Positions 36,220 to 44,861 of a stretch of 64,000 nt of DNA are shown piece after piece. The translations under genes and the position numbers were made by a program. The stretch covers positions 3,800,786-3,864,785 of the forward strand of contig NZ_DS989904.1 of assembly GCF_000155595.1 (NCBI RefSeq), in the 5' to 3' direction. Each line of letters begins with the position of its first letter. Position 1 is the stretch's first letter. Source of the DNA: Synechococcus sp. PCC 7335. GTDB taxonomy: Bacteria; Cyanobacteriota; Cyanobacteriia; Phormidesmidales; Phormidesmidaceae. The notes under the pieces were generated by a model that saw only the letters and a program-made list of their open reading frames with translations, was not told the origin of the DNA and did no database searches.

Positions 36220-37626
36220 TTAGTCGCCGCCAAGTTCGACAAGTTTGCCAATGTTAAAATCGATTTTGACCCAGCCTTTGAGCCGACGCAGGTTATCGAG
36301 TAAAAGCAAAGGAATTTGCCAGTTGTGCAGCATTAAAAAAGGCAGCGGGTCGTCAGGGCTAAGGACAGCATCGGTTCCAACGGTGACTTTGTTCCACCAG
36401 GTACTAAAGTCATTGACAGAACGAATACTGAGTAACCTCCAAAGCTCGTGGTAAGTCCAGTAGGTTGGCTGGCTATTAGGTAGTGGTGTGATAGGTGGCT
36501 CGTTAGGTTCACTGTCGGTGAGATAAGCTCTAGCGACGCCAGGGTGATCGTGGAACATGGTAATGGCCGAATGCAGGCGAGGGTTACACTCGATGGGGTA
36601 GACCTGAGCGTTTTCAGTTTGAACCAGGTCAAAACAGATTTGACCTGTGAGGTTCATTTCTCGAATGAAGGTCTCTACCCATCGATAGAGCGCAGGATTA
36701 TCAACCTGTTCGTAATTGATCTGAAATGGAGAAGATTTTGAGCAGCAGTGGAGTCTGATCTTCCCTTTACGAGCAGTGGCGTGAAAGCAGTATTCTTGAC
36801 CGCGAATGAATTCTTGCATCACCCAAGGTTTATCTTCGCTGATAGGAAGCGATCGCACATAATCCTCCATGCCTTCAAACGGCAATTTAGTCAGATCTAG
36901 CCTCAGCACCGAATCGTAGGGAATGCTCTTGATAATGTACTGACGGCCATCACTTTCAAAATCAAACGCTAGGATCTGCTGCGGATCGGTGATCCGAAAG
37001 ACTTTAGGCGCAGACAGACCCAGTGTCGCAGCTTTGCTACAAAAGGCGTGCTTGTCATCCAAAAGCGCAGTTTCTTCCGGATCTAGATGAAGAGACTCGC
37101 AGTAGGGCGAGAGCGCTACTTTGGCAAGAGAATCATAATAGCTAGCAACCGGACTAGAAACAGGAATAAACAGATCGATATCGTGGTCTCTTGCAATTTC
37201 TACGAGCGCCTGACAATAGCCAGTACTGTCTTTCTCTGGAGCAGGGACCGTGAAAAATTGCTTAACAGATCTAGAGAACCGATGTCCGCTCAGCCAGTAC
37301 TTATGGGTTTCGACCAAATATACTTCATGGCCATCGCGATGAAAAGAGCGAGCGAGCTGCAGCGCTTTCGTCATTTTCGCACCCGTAATGAGGATTCTCT
37401 TGCTTTCGAGCACCGTTTGGGTATTTTCGTTAGGCAGTTTCAACTGCCGCTTTGAACCTACTTTCTCGTAAAGAGCATTTACTGCAATAGATGAGAGAAT
37501 CAGGCTGACGTTTAGCGGCAGTAAGAGCAGCAGCAAGCACAGCGTGCCTACATTTTTGAAGAATACTAGCAAGAAGTTGGTGAGAAGATTAGCGCTAGGC
37601 TGTGGTGGGGCTAGAACCTGTGACAT
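36220..37626 (-). CDS. mysC: ATP-grasp ligase, MysC-type (mycosporine-glycine synthase)
   Basis: 468 residues. In mycosporine-like amino acid synthesis, MysC joins glycine to 4-deoxygadusol using ATP. Seen: N-terminal membrane-anchor-like helix (about 22-52), KMTKALQLARSFH, VETHKYWLSGHRFS, SSPVASYYDSLAK, the ATP-grasp core (YIIKSIPYDSV, KPWVMQEFIRGQEY) and the metal-binding ECNPRLHSAITMF. The C-terminal KGWVKIDFNIGKLVELGGD agrees with my memory of the characterised Anabaena protein. It starts 54 nt downstream of mysB and is followed after 19 nt by the second methyltransferase. Strong family match. Confidence 0.93.
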   Translation of the reverse strand: MSQVLAPPQPSANLLTNFLLVFFKNVGTLCLLLLLLPLNVSLILSSIAVNALYEKVGSKRQLKLPNENTQTVLESKRILITGAKMTKALQLARSFHRDGHEVYLVETHKYWLSGHRFSRSVKQFFTVPAPEKDSTGYCQALVEIARDHDIDLFIPVSSPVASYYDSLAKVALSPYCESLHLDPEETALLDDKHAFCSKAATLGLSAPKVFRITDPQQILAFDFESDGRQYIIKSIPYDSVLRLDLTKLPFEGMEDYVRSLPISEDKPWVMQEFIRGQEYCFHATARKGKIRLHCCSKSSPFQINYEQVDNPALYRWVETFIREMNLTGQICFDLVQTENAQVYPIECNPRLHSAITMFHDHPGVARAYLTDSEPNEPPITPLPNSQPTYWTYHELWRLLSIRSVNDFSTWWNKVTVGTDAVLSPDDPLPFLMLHNWQIPLLLLDNLRRLKGWVKIDFNIGKLVELGGD

Positions 37627-37680
37627 ATGATTTTTGTTGCTGTGTTTTAGCTTGCTGGCTCTGGCTTACTCTGCTCTTGG

Positions 37681-38544
37681 CTATACAGGCCTATCAGAAC
37701 GCCGCTTGATCAAGGTGAAGCCATCTCGAATAGGTAGCATCACCTGTTCTATTCGGTCGTCTTCAGTAAGGAATTGATTAAACTGGGTAATCGCTTCTCC
37801 ATTAGCGGTTCGACTAGTCTTATCAAGGTAAGGCTGACCTTGCATTAACGTATTGTCTATGCAGATAAATCCATCAGGTGTCAGTAGCGAAGACTCCAGC
37901 AGAAGATTGACATAGTCGATGTAGCCACCCTTGTCTGCGTCGATAAAGGCTATGTCAAAAGATTCGCCCGCTGTGGCCAATTCACGCAGCGTTTCTGCAG
38001 CAGGAGCAACTTTTACCTGAATTTTATCGCCGTGCGAGGAGGCCTCAAAACATCGCTGGGCAAACTTTGCAGCGTAGGCGTCCACTTCACAGGCAATCAA
38101 CAAACCGTCTTCGGGCAGGGCCTCTGCGATCGCCAACGCGGAATATCCGGTAAACATACCAATCTCTAGCACTCGCTTAGATTGGCTGATCGCCACTAAC
38201 ATCTTCAAGAACTGTCCTTCAATATGACCTGAGAGCATCTCTTGCTCTAGTTCTTTGACCGTCGCACCACTATCAAAGTGTTTACTCCAGTCTTCCTGCT
38301 GTGTGGCTTTGGCTAGCTGTGCTAGGGCAGGAGACTCAGCCGTCGTACAAGCTTCTAGATAAGGATCAAGACCAGCGGCTAGACGAGTCGTCTGTGATAG
38401 ATCTGCTTTAAATTGAGCAGTAACGGACTCGGTTTCAGCAGCCGATTGAAGCCGTTCTAGTTGCTCTACGAGTATGCCGTGCGGAGTAACCGGCCGGGCT
38501 ACTGGCCAGGCTGTCTCCTTAGGAGATGTAGGTCTAATTGTCAT
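37681..38544 (-). CDS. mysB: O-methyltransferase, MysB-type (4-deoxygadusol synthase)
   Basis: 287 residues from ATG 38544; the 27 codons further upstream do not match the family and are left out. It is a class I, COMT-like SAM methyltransferase. MysB-type features: ARPVTPHGILVEQL, AAGLDPYLEACTT, LEQEMLSGHIEGQ, SAM motif VLEIGMFTGYSA at 125-136, metal ligands in AFIDADKGGY, and IDNTLMQGQ. It methylates desmethyl-4-deoxygadusol to 4-deoxygadusol. It is separated from the cyclase by 396 nt, more than in the usual compact operon, and that spacer holds an 11-bp triple repeat that may give it its own promoter. Confidence 0.92.
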   Translation of the reverse strand: MTIRPTSPKETAWPVARPVTPHGILVEQLERLQSAAETESVTAQFKADLSQTTRLAAGLDPYLEACTTAESPALAQLAKATQQEDWSKHFDSGATVKELEQEMLSGHIEGQFLKMLVAISQSKRVLEIGMFTGYSALAIAEALPEDGLLIACEVDAYAAKFAQRCFEASSHGDKIQVKVAPAAETLRELATAGESFDIAFIDADKGGYIDYVNLLLESSLLTPDGFICIDNTLMQGQPYLDKTSRTANGEAITQFNQFLTEDDRIEQVMLPIRDGFTLIKRRSDRPV

Positions 38545-38940
38545 AAGTCGATCGATTAAATTGAGCCAGTAAGTTGAACCAGTGAGCTGGGCTAGTCCAA
38601 TCGGAGCAGTTTTCCTCTGTAGCATCAGCTACTTTGCCCCATACATTAATTTTTAGGGAGAAACCTTTGGTATGAAAGTGGTATAAAAGTGATATAAAAG
38701 CGCAGAGTGTTTGGCAAGGATGCGTGAGCACAGACGTGTCTTTGGGCCAAGTATCCGACGCTAGCCATACACGCTCTAAGCACATTTTCTGCATAAACGT
38801 TCTTCATGAACGTCCTCACTCGGTTACGAGCTACCTCTTCTGCTAGGATAGATTTCTACAGATGCAGTCTCTAGCGCCTCTAGGTAGAGAGATACCCAAA
38901 GAGACGGCACGAATTTTAGTCTCTAAGTCTCAAATGAGAA
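38545..38940. other. Spacer between the cyclase gene and mysB
   Basis: No gene seen. It contains the triple 11-bp repeat at 38669-38701 and probably a separate promoter for mysB and the genes after it. Confidence 0.5.
38669..38701 (-). promoter_or_regulatory. Triple 11-bp direct repeat upstream of mysB
   Basis: Three head-to-tail units (plus strand TGGTATGAAAG, TGGTATAAAAG, TGATATAAAAG), 125-157 nt upstream of the mysB start. An 11-bp period puts all copies on one face of the helix, the typical layout for OmpR/PhoB-class regulators. The phase-shifted unit AAAGTG..ATA is shared with 17240-17261. Confidence 0.6.
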
Positions 38941-40734
38941 CTACGCTATCGATAGCGCCCCTAGAGAGCTTTCTTCCTCTAGTAGTAAGGGCGAGGAGAG
39001 CGGTTGACCAACCGTAGAAGGATCTTCTAGCCCCACATCGCTACAGTGGGGTTCAACTCCCCAACCGCCTCTGGGGTAGCTAGCGCAAATGTCGGTATAG
39101 TCATCAATGGCCTGGAACAAATCCGCTTTGCTCAACTCGTTCAAATAGCCACACTGACCTATCTCACCCTTAGGTAAGGGCGCCACCAAGTTCTGACCTC
39201 GTTTTTGATAGATCTTCTGCTGCGAAGCCCACAACGTCTCTTTGTTATTAAGAACGTCATGCCACAAGCTCAGACCAAATGAGCTAATCAAAGTCATAAT
39301 TCGATGGAATTCAGCTTCACTAATCCAGTTCATACGACAGCTAAGATACGCGCCGAATCCCATACCAATGGCAACTGCATGACCGTGTAACAAGCCCGCC
39401 TCAATCTCAAATCCAGGAGACCAGGTATGGCCGTAGGCATGAGGACGGCATTGATGTGTTTCGTACAGGTTGTTGTATTCGGCGGCAACGTAGCTCCGAA
39501 TAGCGCCACCTAAAATCTTCTGTGAAAGTGCGTTGATACTCTGATCATCTTGAGTACCCGTAGTCCCAAACCGAGTAGAGATAAGTCTGGGTCCAGCCAC
39601 TTCTAAAGCTTCGAACAGTTCGATGTCTTTAATGACAGCCATTTTGATAATCTCAATGATGCCATGACGCAGCCAGCCCTCTCTAAGCGTGCTAAAGAAG
39701 AAGCGGTCGGTGATAGAAAGAATAGGGGGATGATAGGCACCAAAGAGATTTTTGTAGCCAAAACCGTCGCAACATGTCCGAGGCGATGGTCCTGCGTCAA
39801 CTCCAGCCACAATAGAGGTAGAAAGCATTACATATGGAGTATTGCGATGATAAAGCGCGCAGGCTAGCCCACCTGTATCAGCTAGAACGCCACCGCCTAC
39901 AAGCAAGACAGGTTCGTTACGAGAGACTCCTAATTGCTTAAACTCTCCCAGCATCTTCTCTACGGTATAGATGCCTTTGTCTACTTCCATAGCTCTATGC
40001 ACCCGTTTATGTAGCGGAATATTGTGATGCGCGAAGTAGTACTCTAGTCTTTCGCCATAATACTGTTCTACGTTTTGATCAATCAGACAAACGCAGCGTC
40101 CATGTGCAATGTAAACATCTCTTAGAAGCAGGTTGTCAACATTTAGTGTGTTGTCGACGATTCTGACAGTGGTAAATGTACGGGTACTTACCACCGCTTC
40201 TACCGTTTGATCATCTGCGGTGCTTTCAACAAAACCAGCACTCTCTCTAAAACAAGATGTAGGATAGATAGCGTGTGGATTCGACTCAGTCAACTGCCCT
40301 ACGAGATCTGTATAGAAGTCTTTTCGCTCCCCTTGCAAAAGATAGCTCAGCACTTTCACATCATTTAGATCAGACTGAAGCACCCGATTGGCAAGCGCAT
40401 ACCACTGCTCTCCTGTCGCTGAATCAAAAGCAGAGAACAGCTCAGCTAGCGTAATAAAAAACTGACCTAATGAAAAGTTAAGGCAGCTTCTTAAGCTGCG
40501 GCAGGCAGATATTCCGGCGATCGCTTCCACGGCAGCAAACTCTTCTCCCAGGTTCGCAGAGAAAGCTGGGCTGTTTATTAGCGTCAAGATTAGATTGTTG
40601 AACGCTTCCGTAGAGAAGAGTGATCTAAGATCGTTCTCTAAGCTAGAAGTAGTAGCTAGTGGCTTGGCTTTTTGATGGGCTATAAAAGCCTGAAATACAG
40701 AAGCGACGGGCATAGGAGCAATAGAAGTGGTCAT
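38941..40734 (-). CDS. mysA: Sedoheptulose-7-phosphate cyclase, DDGS/EEVS family, with long N-terminal extension
   Basis: 597 residues from ATG 40734 (an upstream TTG at 40791 is open). The catalytic part (about 186-597) is a dehydroquinate-synthase-like sugar phosphate cyclase: VLLVGGGVLADTGGLA, GPSPRTCCDGFGYKNLFGAYHP at about 315-336 (quoted in two overlapping pieces of the fold), EIIKMAV, AYGHTWSPGFE and LLHGHAVAIGMG. The context (mysB, mysC downstream) suggests desmethyl-4-deoxygadusol synthesis. The motif around Arg319 differs from the DASVAIKVAVNH I remember for cyanobacterial DDGS, while Ala433 before YGHTW agrees with DDGS rather than EEVS. Product assignment is therefore tentative. 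The first 185 residues are helical, match no domain I know and are absent from the usual 410-residue enzymes. Confidence 0.85.
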   Translation of the reverse strand: MTTSIAPMPVASVFQAFIAHQKAKPLATTSSLENDLRSLFSTEAFNNLILTLINSPAFSANLGEEFAAVEAIAGISACRSLRSCLNFSLGQFFITLAELFSAFDSATGEQWYALANRVLQSDLNDVKVLSYLLQGERKDFYTDLVGQLTESNPHAIYPTSCFRESAGFVESTADDQTVEAVVSTRTFTTVRIVDNTLNVDNLLLRDVYIAHGRCVCLIDQNVEQYYGERLEYYFAHHNIPLHKRVHRAMEVDKGIYTVEKMLGEFKQLGVSRNEPVLLVGGGVLADTGGLACALYHRNTPYVMLSTSIVAGVDAGPSPRTCCDGFGYKNLFGAYHPPILSITDRFFFSTLREGWLRHGIIEIIKMAVIKDIELFEALEVAGPRLISTRFGTTGTQDDQSINALSQKILGGAIRSYVAAEYNNLYETHQCRPHAYGHTWSPGFEIEAGLLHGHAVAIGMGFGAYLSCRMNWISEAEFHRIMTLISSFGLSLWHDVLNNKETLWASQQKIYQKRGQNLVAPLPKGEIGQCGYLNELSKADLFQAIDDYTDICASYPRGGWGVEPHCSDVGLEDPSTVGQPLSSPLLLEEESSLGALSIA

Positions 40735-41328
40735 ATCTGAGCTAGATAGCGACTGATGCACAAACGACGAGAGAACTACCCCTAAAGACAAGCAAATTCA
40801 ATTAAAGATGACAAGAACTTGATACATTCCTCCTCAACCAGCGTCTTAGAATTAAGTCTGCCAGCACGATGACTGGCGCACATACAAAATAATTCAGTGC
40901 AGGTAAGCTTAGAAGCTCATTTTCAAAGAAGTTATCTCGAAGCTTGGTTGAATCCTCAATCAAATTAAGCTGATCTACTTAGATCGTTCTAGTAGTTAAT
41001 CTTTTTCTTTAAACGTTTAGTTATTCTGTTGTTAAAGCAGTTGTACGGACTGCATTTAAGATAGCACGGTATTAAATTAGGTGGTCTAATCTAGAGAAAT
41101 AATCTAGTGAAAATTCACTGTTCTCAATCTCCATAACTACGTTTTAGAGTCAATGTATCTTTAGGCAGAAAATTGCTAGACCTAAGTGGAAAAGAGCGTT
41201 TGACGGTTTCATTTGTTACAGCCATCACAAAAGCTTCTGTCACGAAGACTCTTCTGAAGAGATCTCTGGTTAGTGGAAGGGCTTTGTTCGATTGCTCGGG
41301 GATAGATTAGCTGTCTAAAGACTCACAC
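40735..41328. other. Region upstream of the cyclase gene
   Basis: 594 nt between the cyclase start and the mrpB stop, both on the minus strand. It should hold the promoter of the sunscreen-type cluster and the end of the mrp transcript. AT-rich near 40980-41110. No gene or strong repeat seen. Confidence 0.4.
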
Positions 41329-42030
41329 TCACAGTAACCCTCTATAGCGAATAAACAACAGCACAGCAGACCAGCTGCCCAAGGCAACCTTAACAGCAAC
41401 CAGGATATTCAATACAGGAATCCAACCGCCATATAGTAGCGTGCCTTTTGGTACCAAGTCTGGCGCCATTACCCCAGATAAGGACAGCGCTGAAAATACG
41501 ATAAAAATCAGAACAGAAACTTTCTCTAAAGTCGATGCTCGCCAGCGCTGATATAGTGTTTCCATCAGCTTCGCATCAGAAACAATCACCACTAGGCCAA
41601 TCGCTGTGCCTCCCGCTACACCCGCCGCAAATCCACCGCCTGGACTAAGGTGACCTCGAATGGCCAGCTCGACTGCAATCAACGCCGCAATCGTAGCGCC
41701 TAGTTTGGCTAATACAATTGACGGGTAGTCGGTGAATTGACGAATGTTACTAGCTGGCTGCTCATCAGAGAGCAAAAATCGGACGCCCATAATCGCCAGT
41801 GTAAAAACAACGACCTCGAAGATGGTGTCGTATAGCCGATTTCTAAAGATAATCCCAGAAACCGTGTTCGGAACTTCGCTTTCCTGAGCGATAGCATCAA
41901 CAATTGAGACTCCAAGTGTCCCCCCAGGATCTACTGCAGTACCCATTAGCGTTACCGAAGGCAGAAAACTAGGAGAGATTAGAATCTCTATAAATAAGAT
42001 GACTCCCGCAGCGAGATAGAGGTTTCTCAT
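41329..42030 (-). CDS. mrpB: Mrp antiporter subunit MrpB (MnhB domain with MbhE-like N-terminus)
   Basis: 233 residues. The N-terminal half resembles the MbhE-like part that follows MbhD in other organisms (GIIFRNRLYDTIFEVVVFTLAIMGVRFLL). The C-terminal half is the MnhB domain with RGHLSPGGGFAAGVAGG. Subunit of the multi-protein Na+/H+ antiporter in the cytoplasmic or thylakoid membrane. About six hydrophobic helices. The start overlaps the previous gene by 4 nt (ATGA), and it is the last gene of the operon. Confidence 0.93.
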   Translation of the reverse strand: MRNLYLAAGVILFIEILISPSFLPSVTLMGTAVDPGGTLGVSIVDAIAQESEVPNTVSGIIFRNRLYDTIFEVVVFTLAIMGVRFLLSDEQPASNIRQFTDYPSIVLAKLGATIAALIAVELAIRGHLSPGGGFAAGVAGGTAIGLVVIVSDAKLMETLYQRWRASTLEKVSVLIFIVFSALSLSGVMAPDLVPKGTLLYGGWIPVLNILVAVKVALGSWSAVLLFIRYRGLL

Positions 42031-42353
42031 GATGATTCCTCCATGGTCTTGCTTGAAAGTGGTTGACTCGATTCTTGTTCTGACTTTCGAGAGGAGAAGA
42101 TAGCTACGATATAGAGCGTCATCGACAGCATCGTACCGACTAGAGCCTCGGTTAGGGCTACGTCGGCGGCGCCGAACAGAGCATAGACCAGCGCGGCGAT
42201 CGCACCCAAAATTCCTCTGAGTATCAGCGCCTGATAAGGGCTCGTCTGGAACACCAGCAAACCACTTACCATCGGCATTAATGCCACAATTACCAGCAGG
42301 TAGCTCTGGTCTATTAGGCTCTCTGAGAAACTCCCAAAAAGATACTCAAGCAT
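42027..42353 (-). CDS. Short MrpA-type subunit (DUF4040/MbhD-like)
   Basis: 108 residues, three helices, with the DUF4040 signature GAADVALTEALVGT. In Bacillus-type Mrp this sequence is the C-terminal part of the large MrpA; here it is a stand-alone gene and the NuoL-like N-terminal part of MrpA is missing from the operon. This short form is typical of cyanobacterial mrp operons. It overlaps mrpG by 8 nt and mrpB by 4 nt. Confidence 0.9.
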   Translation of the reverse strand: MLEYLFGSFSESLIDQSYLLVIVALMPMVSGLLVFQTSPYQALILRGILGAIAALVYALFGAADVALTEALVGTMLSMTLYIVAIFSSRKSEQESSQPLSSKTMEESS

Positions 42354-42684
42354 CTAGGCCTCCTATTGTAGAATTGCCTTTCGAATTAACTGTAGGGCCA
42401 GCCGCACCGCAAACTGTACAAGAGTAAGCAAGCACGTAGCCCAAAACCGTATTCCAAACACAAAGAGAAATCAGAGCAAGCACTAACAAAGGCCATTCTC
42501 TAGGAATTCGAAACAACAGTCCGACGACAATGGCCATCGATCCTAGCGTGTCGGAAACTGAAAGCGCATGCAGCTTAAACAAAATACCGCGGTTACCCAG
42601 CAGCGGCCAGCTACCCCACACCCAGAACACAGTCCCTACACCCATACAAAACAAACTTAGAGAATTCATAATTGTTTCAGTCAC
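42346..42684 (-). CDS. mrpG: Mrp antiporter subunit MrpG
   Basis: 112 residues, three helices, PhaG/MnhG family: GVGTVFWVWGSWPLLGNRGILFKLHALSVSDTLGSMAIVVGLL (positions about 15-57), with the conserved KLHA..SDTLG. A short Cys-containing tail (CTVCGAAG) is not usual for the family. It overlaps mrpF by 8 nt and the DUF4040 gene by 8 nt. Confidence 0.92.
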   Translation of the reverse strand: MTETIMNSLSLFCMGVGTVFWVWGSWPLLGNRGILFKLHALSVSDTLGSMAIVVGLLFRIPREWPLLVLALISLCVWNTVLGYVLAYSCTVCGAAGPTVNSKGNSTIGGLDA

Positions 42685-42928
42685 TCTCTACTAGCCTCAA
42701 CGCTTGCGACAGTAGCATCACCGCCGCATTTCCCATGCTCAGAATTAACACACCAGCTAGCCCAATCATCCAATCATCTCTTAGCACTGAAATTATCAGC
42801 ACAATTAAAGAAGTCTTCGTAGAGATGCTGGCAAACGCTAGCATTCGCTCCCAGACGCCCTCATCGCGACAGGCGCTTGCGATAGGAATCAACAACGCCA
42901 AAATCATCACAATCAACAATCCATTCAT
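42677..42928 (-). CDS. mrpF: Mrp antiporter subunit MrpF
   Basis: 83 residues, three helices, MnhF/PhaF family. It has the family arrangement of a short N-terminal helix, a Arg-containing loop (CRDEGVWERML) and two further helices (TSLIVLIISVL, GLAGVLILSMGNAAVMLL). It is translationally coupled to mrpE by a 4-nt overlap. Confidence 0.88.
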   Translation of the reverse strand: MNGLLIVMILALLIPIASACRDEGVWERMLAFASISTKTSLIVLIISVLRDDWMIGLAGVLILSMGNAAVMLLSQALRLVESD

Positions 42929-43362
42929 AGCTGCTCCTGTTTGCTGCGTCTGTTCTGACGAGGAGGTTCTACATAGTGAACCTCATAAAAATTGTTCTCA
43001 TCATGTCGGATAACAATTGTTTTGGGCGTGTAAGTAATCAAAAACACGTCTAAAAAAACCAAAGCAGGCGGCCTTCTAGGCTTAGATCTAATGGGCCCAA
43101 CTGTCTCATGTGAATGAGGTCGAAAAATCATCTCTACCGCTTCTATATACGCGGTTGGAATGGCAATAATTAGTTTGCGGCCTACGCTTAACCACTCTCT
43201 TAAGGAATCAGAGCGCGGCCTTGAAGCATCTGATGACCTCACTCTTTGATGCGGGAGCAGCGCGGCGAGCGCTATGCCAATGATTACATTAGTTGGGCCT
43301 GTATCTGCTGTTAGCAGCAGCCAGAGTGTCAGCTTGAAAATAAAGCCAAAGAGCCTATTCAT
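42925..43362 (-). CDS. mrpE: Mrp antiporter subunit MrpE
   Basis: 145 residues from ATG 43362, which overlaps the mrpD stop by 4 nt. The longer frame at 43389 is less likely. MnhE family: N-terminal helices (FKLTLWLLLTADTGPTNVIIGIALAALL) and a C-terminal cytoplasmic region with PPALVFLDVFLITYTPKTIVIRH. It ends with a basic, Gln-rich tail. Confidence 0.92.
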   Translation of the reverse strand: MNRLFGFIFKLTLWLLLTADTGPTNVIIGIALAALLPHQRVRSSDASRPRSDSLREWLSVGRKLIIAIPTAYIEAVEMIFRPHSHETVGPIRSKPRRPPALVFLDVFLITYTPKTIVIRHDENNFYEVHYVEPPRQNRRSKQEQL

Positions 43363-44861
43363 ATCGAACCCTTCCTCGAGATACCCCACAGAAATATGAC
43401 TAGTACTAGGCTCATAGCCCCTACTAGATGCTCAAACCGTTCGGGCGCTTTAGGCAAAGCTGTTTTAACTCTTTTGAATATCAGCAGATAGGCCAGCCAG
43501 CCAGCCGCAATCGTCCCTAGCGATTGGACTATCTTCTGAACGTTGTAGGCTTCTAATGTCAGCCCGCTAACAGCTACTAGCCCCACCGTCAGCAGCACTA
43601 TAGCTGCCCAAAACCAACTATCCGTTCTACCCTTCGAAGATTTAGCTGCTATAGAAAGATCGCTTGCAACCAAGGATTCGCTGGCTTCAGAGCTAGTTAC
43701 AAACGGCAGGAATATGAACTTTGCAAAAGCGATCGCGCTACCAACAGCTGTGATGCTAAGTATCCACAGCGGCCAGCCGCTTAAGGCCTCAAGCGTCAGT
43801 GCCTTTGCTCCATAGCCTGCTAGTAGCGGAAAACCTGAGATCGAAAGGGAGGCGATCGCAAGCCCAGCCCACAGCTCTCGCTTTAGCGGCGATTGCTGTA
43901 GCACCTCAAACTGACGGCTCGGCAAGTTACCAGCAATCAAAAAAAGCATTGCCTTAGCAAGGCCGTGGCTCAGCGCGTATAGGCCAGCGACGACTGGGGC
44001 AACCAGGACAAATCCCATCTGTGAGATTGTGCTCCACGCTAGCAGCCGCTTAGTGTCTTTCTCCAAAATGGCGCAGCTAGTTCCCAATACAGCCGTCGCC
44101 ACCCCAAAAAATTGAACAATAGGTGAGATTTCTTCAACGAGCAATGCGCAGCGCACTAGGGGAAATGCGCCCGTTTTAATCACTGCGCCAGATAGCAAGG
44201 CAGAAACAGGCGTGTCGGATTGTGAATGAGTTAGTGGGAGCCACAGACCAGAGACAAAGATACCGCCTTTGGTCAACAGTCCGACAAAGATTAGCGCGAT
44301 CGCCTCTTTTGGTGCGGTGGCTAACCCAGTAAAGGCAAAAGACTGATTGGCTTGATAGACCAGTACGGCTCCTAGCAGATAAAACAGCATTGCTGTATTA
44401 CTGATCAGCAGATAGCGCAGTCCGATCCAAAGCGCCCGGTCCGTTCGTGGATAGACCATCAGCAAAAAAGCCGACACCCCAATTACTTCTAGCCCCACAT
44501 ACAGACTCATGAAGTCCGCACAGACAAAAATGGCATTCACACTACCATGCAAGATTAGGATCTGCGTATAGAAAAAAGCACCCTTCTCAGTTGGCCAGCA
44601 ATAGAGCACGACGGCCATCATCACTAGCGCATTTAGCAGCACAAAATACCCACTCATCTGGTTGACCAGCAACGTGACGCCGAAGCTGTCTACTAGCTGC
44701 ATTGTTAGTGGCGAAGGCAAAGAAACCTGAAAAAGCCCTACGCAGATAGAAACGAGCATTACCGTAAAGGCCGAAGCTCGGTCTAGCTGAGGTAGTAGAT
44801 AAACCGCAAACCCTACAAATAATGGAATCGCCAGCCAAGCAATCATCCCGGTCTCTATCAC
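43359..44861 (-). CDS. mrpD: Mrp antiporter subunit MrpD (NuoN/NuoL-like)
   Basis: 500 residues, about 13-14 helices, related to proton-pumping complex I subunits. Seen: the conserved Glu in YVGLEVIGVSAFLLMVYPR, Lys in IFVGLLTKGGIFVSGLWLPLTHSQSDTPVSALLSG, and the helix with DTKRLLAWSTISQMGFVLVAP. This is the only large antiporter-like subunit of the operon; some cyanobacterial operons have two mrpD copies. The start overlaps mrpC by 4 nt. Confidence 0.95.
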   Translation of the reverse strand: MIETGMIAWLAIPLFVGFAVYLLPQLDRASAFTVMLVSICVGLFQVSLPSPLTMQLVDSFGVTLLVNQMSGYFVLLNALVMMAVVLYCWPTEKGAFFYTQILILHGSVNAIFVCADFMSLYVGLEVIGVSAFLLMVYPRTDRALWIGLRYLLISNTAMLFYLLGAVLVYQANQSFAFTGLATAPKEAIALIFVGLLTKGGIFVSGLWLPLTHSQSDTPVSALLSGAVIKTGAFPLVRCALLVEEISPIVQFFGVATAVLGTSCAILEKDTKRLLAWSTISQMGFVLVAPVVAGLYALSHGLAKAMLFLIAGNLPSRQFEVLQQSPLKRELWAGLAIASLSISGFPLLAGYGAKALTLEALSGWPLWILSITAVGSAIAFAKFIFLPFVTSSEASESLVASDLSIAAKSSKGRTDSWFWAAIVLLTVGLVAVSGLTLEAYNVQKIVQSLGTIAAGWLAYLLIFKRVKTALPKAPERFEHLVGAMSLVLVIFLWGISRKGSI

